The notes under the pieces are model-generated. The model worked only from the letters and a program-made list of their open reading frames with translations, was not told the DNA's origin and ran no database searches. Both the position numbers and the translations under genes were made by a program. 25,628 nt of DNA from NCBI GenBank assembly GCA_027482795.1, contig JAIXVS010000194.1, forward strand, positions 1 through 25,628. The letters are read 5' to 3'. Source of the stretch: Rhodobacter sp. Lineage in GTDB: Bacteria; Pseudomonadota; Alphaproteobacteria; Rhodobacterales; Rhodobacteraceae. Below are positions 16,780 through 24,636 of the stretch, piece after piece (position 1 is the stretch's first letter; the number at the start of each line of letters is the position of its first letter).

Positions 16780-16812
16780 AGGGCAACGCCAAAGATTGCA
16801 ACAGGTTGCCCT
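16780..16812 (+). promoter_or_regulatory. Perfect inverted repeat abutting the start codon of the DUF3422 gene
   Basis: AGGGCAAC (16780-16787) is exactly complementary to GTTGCCCT (16805-16812), which ends at the base before ATG 16813. In mRNA this gives an 8-bp stem with a 17-base loop that holds the likely weak ribosome site (CAGG, 16802-16805), and it could restrain translation. It could equally be an operator. No function is proven. Confidence 0.35.
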
Positions 16813-18102
16813 ATGACTTTGCCCGACCATCCCCTGCGCTATGCTCTTGTGAACGAATTGCACGCGCGCCCCTTTCCCGCGCTGGCCGCCCCCTGCCAAG
16901 TGGTGTATCTGGCGATCAAAGAACCCACCGCCGCCCATGCGCGCGACCGCAGCTTTGATCGCGCGCATTTGCTGCAATTGCTGGATTTGCACGGCGCAGC
17001 CCATCCGCAGCCCGATGCCACCCATCACGCGGCCACATTGGGGCGCACCGATTTGAAATGGGAAAGCCATACCGAATTTGTAACCTATTCCGCCTTTACC
17101 CCCGGTCTTGATGCCCGCGCGTTTGACCCCGCTGGCGCCGCCGTTCTGCCCGAGGGGTGGATTGCCGCCAGCCCAGGCCGCGCGATTGTGGCCGTGCTGA
17201 TCCGCGTGGAATTGCTGCCCGATGACGAAGACAGCATCCTGCCCATGCTGGACGATTGGTTCGTGCCCGAAAGCCTTGCCGTGGCGCGGGTGGTCGATGG
17301 GGCCGCTGTGGTCGCGGGCGATTTTCGCATTGATCCTGCGGGATATATGCGCTTTGCCGTGTTTGTGCGCGCAGGCACGGGCGCGCGCCGCATTGGCCGC
17401 ATTGTGCAGCGCCTGTGCGAGATTGAAACCTACCGCGCCATGTCCATGCTAGGCCTGCCGCGCGCGCGCACCCTATCTGGCCAACTCAACGCCCTTGACC
17501 CGCGACTTTCGGCCCTTGTCACGGGGCTTGATGGGCGCGAGGCGGCTGCCCGCCCCGCCGACGCCGCCCTGCACGAGCTGCTCTCCATCGCCGCAGAACT
17601 GGAATCGCTTTCGGTCAACCACAATTTCCGCTTTGCCGCGACCAAGGCCTATGAGGCGATTGTCACCCAGCGCATTGAGGCGCTGCGCGAGGTGCGCGTG
17701 GCAGGCCGCCAGACCTTTGCCGAATTTATGATGCGCCGCTATGATCCTGCGATGCGCACCATCCGCGCGGCGGAAGCCCGCCTATCGGGAATGGCCGAAC
17801 GCGCGGCGCGCGCAGCGGAACTGCTGCGCACGCGGGTGGATGTGGAACGATCGGCGCAGAACCAAGCCTTGCTGCAAAGCATGGACACGCGGGCCGATAT
17901 GGCGCTGCGCCTACAGCACACGGTCGAAGGGCTGTCGGTGGTTGCGGTCAGCTATTATGCGCTGGGGCTGGTGGCCTATGTCGCCACCCCCATTGGCGAG
18001 GCGCTGCACCTGCCCAAAACCTTGCTGATGGCGGCGGCAGTGCCCGTGGTATTGGCGCTGGTTTGGTGGGGCTTGCGCCGCCTGCGCGCGCGTGTTCTTT
18101 AG
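16813..18102 (+). CDS. DUF3422-family membrane-anchored protein
   Basis: A 429-residue protein of unknown function. It opens with the characteristic HPLRYALVNELHARPFP near residue 5, which with its length and C-terminal hydrophobic part identifies the DUF3422 family common in alphaproteobacteria. The middle (about 270-350) is helical and rich in Arg, Ala and Glu, with a likely coiled coil around the RAAEARLSGMAERAARAAEL stretch. The end has two membrane helices (about 365-425) and a basic tail. I chose ATG 16813 because the conserved family start follows at once. It is the first gene of a run with an FAD oxidoreductase 20 bases later and an Hsp70 gene after that. No catalytic motif is recognised. 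Confidence 0.85.
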   Translation: MTLPDHPLRYALVNELHARPFPALAAPCQVVYLAIKEPTAAHARDRSFDRAHLLQLLDLHGAAHPQPDATHHAATLGRTDLKWESHTEFVTYSAFTPGLDARAFDPAGAAVLPEGWIAASPGRAIVAVLIRVELLPDDEDSILPMLDDWFVPESLAVARVVDGAAVVAGDFRIDPAGYMRFAVFVRAGTGARRIGRIVQRLCEIETYRAMSMLGLPRARTLSGQLNALDPRLSALVTGLDGREAAARPADAALHELLSIAAELESLSVNHNFRFAATKAYEAIVTQRIEALREVRVAGRQTFAEFMMRRYDPAMRTIRAAEARLSGMAERAARAAELLRTRVDVERSAQNQALLQSMDTRADMALRLQHTVEGLSVVAVSYYALGLVAYVATPIGEALHLPKTLLMAAAVPVVLALVWWGLRRLRARVL

Positions 18103-18122
18103 CCCCCAAAAGGGCCCATGTT

Positions 18123-19463
18123 ATGCCAAGTTTGCCACATCCCATTTCTATGAACTCGCCTGCCCAATTTACGGGGCCGCTGCCGTCTGCCTGTGACGTG
18201 GTGGTCATTGGCGGCGGGGTTATGGGCATGTCTGCCGCGCTAGAACTGGCCGCGCGGGGACAAAAAGTAGTGGTCTGCGAAAAAGGGCGCATTGCGGGCG
18301 AGCAATCTTCGCGCAATTGGGGCTGGATCCGCCAGCAGGGCCGCGATTTGGCCGAATTGCCTGTGATGATGGAAAGCCTGTCGATCTGGGCGCAGCATGC
18401 CAAAAACCTGCCAAAAGATTTGGGTTTTACCCAGCAAGGCGTGGTCTATCTTGCCCTGACCGCGCCCGAAATGGACGGGTTTGAAACTTGGGCGCAGGCG
18501 GCGCGCGAACACGGGCTGCATACCCAGCTTTTAAGCAGCAAAGAAGTGGCTGCCCGCTTTGGCAGCGATAAATGGATTGGGGGGTTGGAAACCCCGTCTG
18601 ATGCGCGGGCCGAACCGTGGCACGCTGTACCGCTGCTGGCCGATTACGCCCGCGCGCAAGGCGTATTGCTTCGCGAAACCTGCGCCGTGCGCCGTTTGGA
18701 TGTCACGAACGGCGCGATCACAGGGGTCTTTACCGAAAGCGGGCGCATTGCCTGCACCCATGTCGTTGTTGCAGGCGGGGCGTGGTCATCGCTGTTTCTG
18801 CGCAATGAAGGCATTGATATTCCACAACTTATCGTGCGGTCTTCGGTTGGGATTATCCCCGATCAGCGTCAAACCTATACAGGCAACGCCGCCGATGACC
18901 GCATCGGCTTTCGTGCGCGGATGGATGGCGGCACATCCCTTGCCCCCGGCTTTGCGCATGATTTCTATATCGGCCCCGATGCGTTTCGCCATTTCTCGCT
19001 GTACTGGCCGCAGTTCAGAAAAGACCACCGCGCCACCCATCTGCGCGCGATGGCCCCGCGCGGATTTCCCGATGCATGGGGCACCGCGCGCCGCTGGCGC
19101 GCAGATGAGGTTACCCCCTTTGAGGCGATGCGCATCCTAAACCCTGCGCCCAATACCCGCGCCTTGGGGCGCGCTGCGCGCGATTTTGCTGCGGCCTTTG
19201 GCGGGGGGGCTGCGCAGTTCAGTCACCAATGGGCGGGCATGATTGATATGATGCCCGATGTCGTGCCTGTTATCTCGACCGCGCCCATCGCGGGGCTGAC
19301 CATTGCCACGGGCCTGTCTGGCCACGGCTTTGGCATTGGGCCAGGCTTTGGCCGCGTGGTGGCCGATTTGGCGCTAGGGCGCGATGTGGGCCATGATTTG
19401 ACGCGCTTTCGCCTTGCCCGCTTTACCGATGGCAGCATCATCGCCCCTGGCCCCAGCCTATGA
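18123..19463 (+). CDS. FAD-dependent oxidoreductase, DAO/D-amino-acid dehydrogenase-like
   Basis: A 446-residue protein of the DAO superfamily, which oxidises amino acids or secondary amines. The FAD motif is VVVIGGGVMGMSAALEL (about 26-42), with Glu at the end of strand 2 (VVVCEKG), then SSRNWGWIRQQGRDLAELP, a subgroup signature. A C-terminal GLSGHGFGIGPGFGRVVADL contacts FAD. Substrate unknown; sarcosine, D-amino acids or opines are all possible. ATG 18123 is chosen because AAAAGGG (18108-18114) is 8 bases away; ATG 18150 is an alternative. The stop overlaps the Hsp70 start (ATGA, 19460-19463), so the two are translationally coupled. Confidence 0.85.
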   Translation: MPSLPHPISMNSPAQFTGPLPSACDVVVIGGGVMGMSAALELAARGQKVVVCEKGRIAGEQSSRNWGWIRQQGRDLAELPVMMESLSIWAQHAKNLPKDLGFTQQGVVYLALTAPEMDGFETWAQAAREHGLHTQLLSSKEVAARFGSDKWIGGLETPSDARAEPWHAVPLLADYARAQGVLLRETCAVRRLDVTNGAITGVFTESGRIACTHVVVAGGAWSSLFLRNEGIDIPQLIVRSSVGIIPDQRQTYTGNAADDRIGFRARMDGGTSLAPGFAHDFYIGPDAFRHFSLYWPQFRKDHRATHLRAMAPRGFPDAWGTARRWRADEVTPFEAMRILNPAPNTRALGRAARDFAAAFGGGAAQFSHQWAGMIDMMPDVVPVISTAPIAGLTIATGLSGHGFGIGPGFGRVVADLALGRDVGHDLTRFRLARFTDGSIIAPGPSL

Positions 19464-20722
19464 AAAATCCTGCCTATTTTGGCCTAGATTTTGGCACCTC
19501 AAATTCCACCCTGTCCATCGCAGACGGGGCAAATGCCCATCTGATCGCGCTGGAAGGCGCGGCTGTAACCCTGCCATCCACCGTGTTTTGGCCCGATGAT
19601 CGCAGCCCCTTGTCCTTTGGCCGCGCCGCGATGGACACCTATTTGCAAGGCGAAGAAGGGCGGCTGCTGAGGGGCCTGAAATCCACGCTAGGATCAGCGC
19701 TTTATGCCGAAAAAACCCTACTGGGCGGGCGCATGATTGGCTTTGCCACGGTGATCGAGGCGTTTTTTGCCCATTTGAAAACGCACCTTGACCGCGCCCG
19801 CGCAGATCGCCCCTTGGGCGGTATCGTGCTGGGGCGGCCTGTCCATTTCCACGATGGGGACGCCGCCGCCGATGCCCGCGCCGAAGCCGCGCTTGCCGAA
19901 ATTGCCCGCTCGCTTGGCTTTGACCATGTCGCGTTTCAGTTGGAACCCATCGCGGCGGCTATGACCTATGAGGCGGGGATTTCGGGCGAAGAGTTGGTGC
20001 TGATCGTCGACATCGGCGGCGGCACGTCAGATTTTTCCATCCTGCGCCTGTCACCCACCCGCGCGCGCGCCGCCGATCGCAGCGGCGATATTTTGGCCAC
20101 GGGCGGGGTGCGGGTGGGCGGCACGGATTTTGACCGCGCGCTATCCTTGGATATGGTGATGCCGACCTTGGGCTATAAGGCGACAACCAAGGGCGGGGCG
20201 GGGCTGATGCCCAACCATTATTTCCTTGATCTGGCGACATGGCACAAAATCAACGCGCTTTATGTGCCGCGCGTGGCCGCCGATATCAAGGCAATGCGGC
20301 ACGAGATTGACCGCCCCGAACTGCTGGACCGTTTTGCCCGCGTGATTGCCGAAAAATCGGGCCACGCGCTTGCCATGCGGGTTGAGGCCGCCAAAATCGC
20401 CATCTCGGACGCCGAGGCCGCCCGCATTATGCTAACCGACCTGACAGGTGGGCCAAACCCCATGGCCACGCAAAGCGCCTTTTCAGACAGCGCCGCGCCG
20501 CTGCTGGCCAAAATCAAGGTAACCATGCTAGATACCCTGTCGCGCGCGGGCCTCGCCCCTGCGGGTATTGGGACCGTCTTTCTGACAGGCGGCGCGGCCC
20601 ATATGCCCGCCCTGCGCGCGCTGGTTGCGGATGTGTTCAAGGCGGGGCATATCACCACGGGCGATATGCTGGGATCCGTCGGCGCGGGCCTTGCCCACGA
20701 GGCGCAGCGGCGCTTTGGTTAA
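19460..20722 (+). CDS. Hsp70-family protein, YegD-like
   Basis: A 420-residue actin-fold ATPase. The phosphate-1 loop is YFGLDFGTSNSTL (6-18), the phosphate-2 loop is VLIVDIGGGTSDFSIL (about 181-196), and the adenosine motif is VFLTGGAAHMPALR (near 375). LEPIAAAMTYEAG is the connect segment. It is much shorter than DnaK (about 640) and lacks a normal substrate-binding domain and the EEVD-type tail, as in the YegD group, whose clients are unknown. It is fused into the operon by ATGA overlap with the FAD oxidoreductase, which suggests a dedicated partner relationship, though that is inference. The palindrome at 20721-20853 follows directly. Confidence 0.85.
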   Translation: MKNPAYFGLDFGTSNSTLSIADGANAHLIALEGAAVTLPSTVFWPDDRSPLSFGRAAMDTYLQGEEGRLLRGLKSTLGSALYAEKTLLGGRMIGFATVIEAFFAHLKTHLDRARADRPLGGIVLGRPVHFHDGDAAADARAEAALAEIARSLGFDHVAFQLEPIAAAMTYEAGISGEELVLIVDIGGGTSDFSILRLSPTRARAADRSGDILATGGVRVGGTDFDRALSLDMVMPTLGYKATTKGGAGLMPNHYFLDLATWHKINALYVPRVAADIKAMRHEIDRPELLDRFARVIAEKSGHALAMRVEAAKIAISDAEAARIMLTDLTGGPNPMATQSAFSDSAAPLLAKIKVTMLDTLSRAGLAPAGIGTVFLTGGAAHMPALRALVADVFKAGHITTGDMLGSVGAGLAHEAQRRFG

Positions 20723-20853
20723 GGGGCTTTGCCCCTCGCTGCGCTCACCCCAGGATATTTTCGGAGCAAGGAAGCAGGCAGACAGTCTGGCCCTTCCTTG
20801 CTCTAAAAGTATCCTGGGGTGAGGAGCGTAGCTCCGAGGGGCAAAGCCCCTTT
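20721..20853. repeat. Long intergenic palindrome, full copy (after the Hsp70 gene)
   Basis: A third full copy, beginning at the Hsp70 stop codon. Left hairpin GGGGC-ttt-GCCCC (20723-20735), ccaggatatttt, gagcaaggaagc against cttccttgctc, agtatcctgg, and right hairpin. Its outer hairpins use a different but still self-complementary sequence from the other copies (GGGGC/GCCCC in place of GGGGGCG/CGCCCCC), so pairing is kept while bases change. Unlike the other full copies it lies between genes on the same strand. Confidence 0.8.
20838..20853 (+). terminator. Terminator after the DUF3422-oxidoreductase-Hsp70 operon
   Basis: Stem GGGGC (20838-20842) / GCCCC (20846-20850) with loop AAA, followed by TTT. 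It is short and the U tract is weak, but it sits at the end of the palindrome in the same place as the stronger terminator at 8386-8407. Confidence 0.5.
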
Positions 20854-20897
20854 ACCGCGCTTGGCCTTTGCGCGATGCTGACGCAAAGGAGTGCACT

Positions 20898-22058
20898 ATG
20901 CCCATCCCCGCCCGTATTGCCGAACTGACCCCCCAAATCACCGATTGGCGGCGCGCGCTGCACCGTATGCCTGAATTGGGCTATGATCTGCCGCAAACCA
21001 CCGCCTTTGTGGCTGATAGACTGCGCGCCATGGGCTGCGATAGTGTGACCATGGGGGTGGGCCGCGCGGGGATTGTGGCGGAAATAATTGGCAGGGGCGG
21101 GGCGAACCACGCCATCGCCCTGCGCGCCGATATGGACGCGCTGCCCATAACCGAAGCGACTGGCACGCCCTATGCCTCGCAAACATCGGGCCAAATGCAT
21201 GCCTGCGGGCATGATGGCCACACCGCCATGTTGCTGGGCGCTGCGCAATATTTGTGCGAGACGCGGGCCTTTTCAGGCCGCGCCGTGCTGGTGTTTCAAC
21301 CCGCAGAAGAGGGCGGCGCAGGCGGGCTTGCCATGGTGGAGGATGGGTTGATCACCCGCTTTGGCATTTCGGAAATTTACGCGCTGCACAATATGCCGGG
21401 CCAAGCGGCTGGGACATTTGCCATCACGTCAGGCCCCATGATGGCCAGCGCCGATTTCTTTGATATCACCATCACGGGGCGCGGCGGCCATGCGGCCATG
21501 CCGCAAGATGCCATTGATGCTGTTCTGGTAGCGGCGCATCTGATAACGGCCCTGCAATCGATCACATCGCGCAATATCGACCCGCTGGATGCCGCGGTTT
21601 TGTCGGTCTGCATGATGGATACCGACAGCCGCGCGCCCAATGTCTTGCCGCAAGAGGTGCGCCTTTCAGGCACCGCGCGCGCGCTGTCTGCCCCCGTCAG
21701 GGATACGCTTGAGGCGCGTCTGCGCGCGGTTTGCGATGGCGTGGCCGCAACTTTTGGCGCGCAGATCGCGGTGGATTATCAGCGCGGCTATCCCGTGACG
21801 GTCAACACCCCAGATCAGGCGGGCTTTGCGGGCACAGCGGCGCAAGTGGTCACAGGCCAGCCCACCGCTGAGGCCGCCCCAATGATGGGGGCGGAAGATT
21901 TTTCCTATATGCTGAACGCCAGTGCGGGCGCATACATGTTCCTTGGCAATGGCCCCTCAGCAATGCTGCACCACCCCGCCTATGATTTCAACGATGCGAT
22001 CATCCCCGCAGGGGTGGCATGGTTTGCCGCCCTGATCGAGCGCAGGATGCCGCTTTAA
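20898..22058 (+). CDS. M20-family amidohydrolase (N-acyl-amino-acid/hippurate hydrolase type)
   Basis: A 386-residue metal-dependent hydrolase of the M20D group, which removes acyl groups from N-acyl amino acids. Metal-site segments are visible: HACGHDGHTAMLLG, FQPAEEGGAGGLAMVEDG with the paired glutamates, ALHNMPG, GAEDFSYML, and a final LHHPAYDFND. The lid (dimerisation) domain is around residues 180-290, with GRGGHAAMPQ. ATG 20898 is chosen since AAAGGAG (20885-20891) lies 6 bases before it. It stands outside the preceding operon because the palindrome intervenes. Its TAA shares the TTAA at 22055-22058 with the stop of cydB on the other strand. The actual acyl substrate is unknown. Confidence 0.88.
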   Translation: MPIPARIAELTPQITDWRRALHRMPELGYDLPQTTAFVADRLRAMGCDSVTMGVGRAGIVAEIIGRGGANHAIALRADMDALPITEATGTPYASQTSGQMHACGHDGHTAMLLGAAQYLCETRAFSGRAVLVFQPAEEGGAGGLAMVEDGLITRFGISEIYALHNMPGQAAGTFAITSGPMMASADFFDITITGRGGHAAMPQDAIDAVLVAAHLITALQSITSRNIDPLDAAVLSVCMMDTDSRAPNVLPQEVRLSGTARALSAPVRDTLEARLRAVCDGVAATFGAQIAVDYQRGYPVTVNTPDQAGFAGTAAQVVTGQPTAEAAPMMGAEDFSYMLNASAGAYMFLGNGPSAMLHHPAYDFNDAIIPAGVAWFAALIERRMPL

Positions 22059-23053
22059 TCGTACCGCAACCCGCGCGATTTGCCGCGAAAAATCACATAA
22101 GACAGCGCCGAATAGGCGATGATGATGGGCAGCACAATCGCCACGCCCCACAGAATAATGATCAGGCTTTCAGGCGCAGAGGCCGCCTGATCGATGGTCA
22201 GCTTTTCGGGCACGATATAGGGGTAAAAGCTGTAAGCCATTCCGCCGAACCCCAGCGCGAACAGGGCGGATGTGGCGAAAAACGGTGTCCAATGGCTGTG
22301 CGCATCAGGGGCCACGCACAGGCGGCGCAAGGAGAGGTAGATCACCGCCATCAACGCGGCTGATGCAATGGGCAAGGGGGCCAAATAGGCGGCCTGCGGC
22401 CATGCCAGCCATTTATCTGCAATCCGTTCGCTGACAAAGGGCGTGGCCAGCGATACCGCCCCCAGCCCCAGCACCGCGCCCCAAATCCCGCCCCGCGCCC
22501 AAGTAATGGCGCGCGCCAGTAGCGCGCCTTCGGATTTGCCAATCAGCCAAACCGCGCCGATAAAGCTATAGGCAATAGTCAAAAGCGCGCCAATCAGCAG
22601 CGCAAAGCCGATATGCCAAGCCGTAAAATTCAGCCCCAAAATGTAGATGCCCAGCATAAAGCCTTGCGATGCGCTGGCCAGCAGACTGCCCGCGAAAAAG
22701 GCGCTGTCCCATAGCGGCTTTTGCGCCTTGGGCGCTTTGGTTCGAAATTCAAACGCCACGCCGCGCAAGATCAGCCCGATCAGCATGATAAACACGGGCA
22801 GGTAAAGGGCGGTCAAAATCGCCCCATGCGCAGCGGGAAAGGCCACCAGCAAAATCCCCACCGCCAAGACCAGCCATGTCTCATTGGCATCCCAAAACGG
22901 GCCGATACTGGCCACCATCTGGTCGCGCTGACCCGCGTTGGCAAAGGGAAACAGCAGCCCAACCCCCAAATCGAACCCATCCAGAATAACATAGATCAGA
23001 ATAGACAAACCCATCAGGGCGGCAAAGATCAGCGGCAGATTGTCATAAATCAT
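22055..23053 (-). CDS. cydB: Cytochrome bd-type quinol oxidase subunit II (CIO-type CydB)
   Basis: A 332-residue membrane protein with about eight or nine helices. It has the subunit II signatures ILDGFDLGVGLLFPF near the N terminus, GPFWDANETWLV, and LRGVAFEFR. The length is close to the CioB type and shorter than E. coli CydB (about 380). It pairs with the upstream cydA, whose stop lies 9 bases before this ATG; the ribosome site GGGTG overlaps that stop. No cydX-like small gene follows: the stop meets the convergent amidohydrolase gene with a 4-base overlap. Confidence 0.95.
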   Translation of the reverse strand: MIYDNLPLIFAALMGLSILIYVILDGFDLGVGLLFPFANAGQRDQMVASIGPFWDANETWLVLAVGILLVAFPAAHGAILTALYLPVFIMLIGLILRGVAFEFRTKAPKAQKPLWDSAFFAGSLLASASQGFMLGIYILGLNFTAWHIGFALLIGALLTIAYSFIGAVWLIGKSEGALLARAITWARGGIWGAVLGLGAVSLATPFVSERIADKWLAWPQAAYLAPLPIASAALMAVIYLSLRRLCVAPDAHSHWTPFFATSALFALGFGGMAYSFYPYIVPEKLTIDQAASAPESLIIILWGVAIVLPIIIAYSALSYVIFRGKSRGLRYD

Positions 23054-23062
23054 GGCAACACC

Positions 23063-24424
23063 CTATTCGGCGGGGGAGAGTTGCGGGCGATGGGCGGGCA
23101 GGGGCTGACCCTTGGCCGCTTTGCCCGCCAGCGTGGTAATGGTGATCATATAGGCCAAAATCAACGCGCCATAGATCACCAAATACCCAACCAGCGTGGA
23201 CAAAACCATGCCAGATGGCACGGCGGCCACCGCCTCGCGCGTGGTGAGAACGCCTTGCACCAGCCACGGCTGGCGGCCAATTTCGGTGGTGTACCAGCCC
23301 GCCAAAGTGGCGATCCAGCCGATAAACGTGGCCCCCGCCAGCGCGCCCAGATACAGGCGCGGAAGGCCATCAACGCCGCGCCTGCGCATCAGGACAACCC
23401 CCGCCCAAGACAGGGCCAGCATCGCAAACCCAGCCCCCACCATCACGCGGAAGGACCAAAACACAGGGGCCACGGGCGGGTGCATCACCGTGCCATCAGC
23501 GGCCACAAAATCATTCAAACCCGGCACCACACCATCGGGATCATGTTTCAAAATCACCGAGGCCATGGCGGGTATGCCAATTTCAAAGCGGTTTTCGCGC
23601 GCCTCTTCATCGGGCAGGGCAAACAGCAGCAGCGGCACACGCGGGCCCGTTTCCCAGTTGCCTTCCATCGCGGCAACCTTTTGCGGCTGATGTTCCAGCG
23701 TGTTGAGCCCATGCATATCGCCCGCAAAAATTTGAATCGGGATCAGCAGCGCGCCCAATGTCACGCCAAAACGCAAGGATTTGCGCATCTCGTCGCTACG
23801 CTCGCCCCACAAGTGGCGCAGGGCCGAAATCCCCGCAATCAGGAACGCCACCGTCAGGCCCGATGCCAGCAGCATATGCACAAGGCGGTAGGGCATGGAT
23901 GGGTTAAACACGATGGCAAACCAATCGGTCGCGTGCACCACACCCTCGCGCAGTTCATACCCCGCAGGCGTGTGCATCCACGAATTCAGCACAATAATCC
24001 AAAACGCCGACATGGTGGTGCCCAGCGCCACCAAAAACGTGGCCGTGGTATGCACCCAAGGGGCCACGCGGCTTGCGCCAAACAGCATAATGCCAAGGAA
24101 GGCCGCCTCGAGGAAAAACGCCGTCAGCACCTCATACGCCAGCAGCGGGCCCGCCACATTGCCAACCTTTTCCATAAACCCTGGCCAGTTGGTGCCAAAT
24201 TGGAACGACATGGTGATGCCCGACACCACCCCCAGCGCGAATGACAGCGCAAAGACCTTGACCCAAAACATATAGGCCGCCATCCAAGCAGGATCGCGCG
24301 TGGCGTTGAAGCGCAGCTTGAAAAACAGCAGCACCCAGCCCAACGCGATGGTGATGGTGGGAAACAGAATGTGGAACGAGATGTTGGCCGCAAACTGTAT
24401 GCGCGAAAGTAAAAACGTATCCAT
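23063..24424 (-). CDS. cydA: Cytochrome bd-type quinol oxidase subunit I (CIO-type CydA)
   Basis: The haem-bearing subunit of a terminal oxidase that reduces oxygen with quinol at the inner membrane without pumping protons. His18 in RIQFAANISFHILFP is the equivalent of the haem ligand His19, and a second ligand histidine lies in YRLVHMLLASG. The quinol site has GDMHG and EHQPQKVAAMEGNWET, with the conserved Lys and Glu. The Q-loop after it is short and the protein is only 453 residues, which puts it in the cyanide-insensitive oxidase group (cioA). The start has AGGAAAAGG upstream. Such oxidases serve under low oxygen or when haem-copper oxidases are inhibited. Confidence 0.96.
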   Translation of the reverse strand: MDTFLLSRIQFAANISFHILFPTITIALGWVLLFFKLRFNATRDPAWMAAYMFWVKVFALSFALGVVSGITMSFQFGTNWPGFMEKVGNVAGPLLAYEVLTAFFLEAAFLGIMLFGASRVAPWVHTTATFLVALGTTMSAFWIIVLNSWMHTPAGYELREGVVHATDWFAIVFNPSMPYRLVHMLLASGLTVAFLIAGISALRHLWGERSDEMRKSLRFGVTLGALLIPIQIFAGDMHGLNTLEHQPQKVAAMEGNWETGPRVPLLLFALPDEEARENRFEIGIPAMASVILKHDPDGVVPGLNDFVAADGTVMHPPVAPVFWSFRVMVGAGFAMLALSWAGVVLMRRRGVDGLPRLYLGALAGATFIGWIATLAGWYTTEIGRQPWLVQGVLTTREAVAAVPSGMVLSTLVGYLVIYGALILAYMITITTLAGKAAKGQPLPAHRPQLSPAE

Positions 24425-24636
24425 GATGCACCTTTTCCTGTGATGCAGATATGCACCCGAAGCTTGGGCTAGGCTAGGGGGCGCGGCGATGTGCCGCGAG
24501 GGGGATATGGTGCTTTATTCGACGGACATTCTTCGAAGGCAGATCAAATAGTCACGCTATTGTCCCAGAATTGGAATGACCATTCAATCGCGACCCACCG
24601 CACATTTGCCACACGATAAGGAATGACGCCAATAGA
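24425..24636. other. Gap upstream of cydA and downstream of the PLC gene
   Basis: This 212-base gap must hold the cydAB promoter, which I could not place. It contains three TGCAT copies on the minus strand between 24426 and 24455, around the cydA ribosome site. It also has a perfect GC hairpin CGCGGC (24482-24487) / GCCGCG (24493-24498) without a U tract. Base composition changes from GC-rich to AT-richer at roughly 24510-24550, marking the edge of the low-GC segment that continues to the window end. Confidence 0.5.

Noticed and set aside
15771..16958. A 395-codon open frame on the + strand opposite the asparaginase gene
   Set aside because: It overlaps both asparaginase and the start of the DUF3422 gene, has a biased composition and no recognisable motif.
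22721..24244. A 507-codon open frame on the + strand opposite cydA and cydB
   Set aside because: It is antisense to two firmly identified genes, is dominated by His, Gln, Arg and Gly with no domain, and has no ribosome site; it is a by-product of GC-biased codon positions.
24482..24498. GC hairpin CGCGGC/GCCGCG as a terminator for the PLC gene
   Set aside because: It is about 140 bases past the stop, has a short stem and no U tract on either strand.
24573..24627. Direct repeat GGAATGAC (24573-24580 and 24620-24627) as an attachment site or target duplication at the low-GC border
   Set aside because: Eight bases is too short to stand out, and both copies lie on the same side of the PLC gene.
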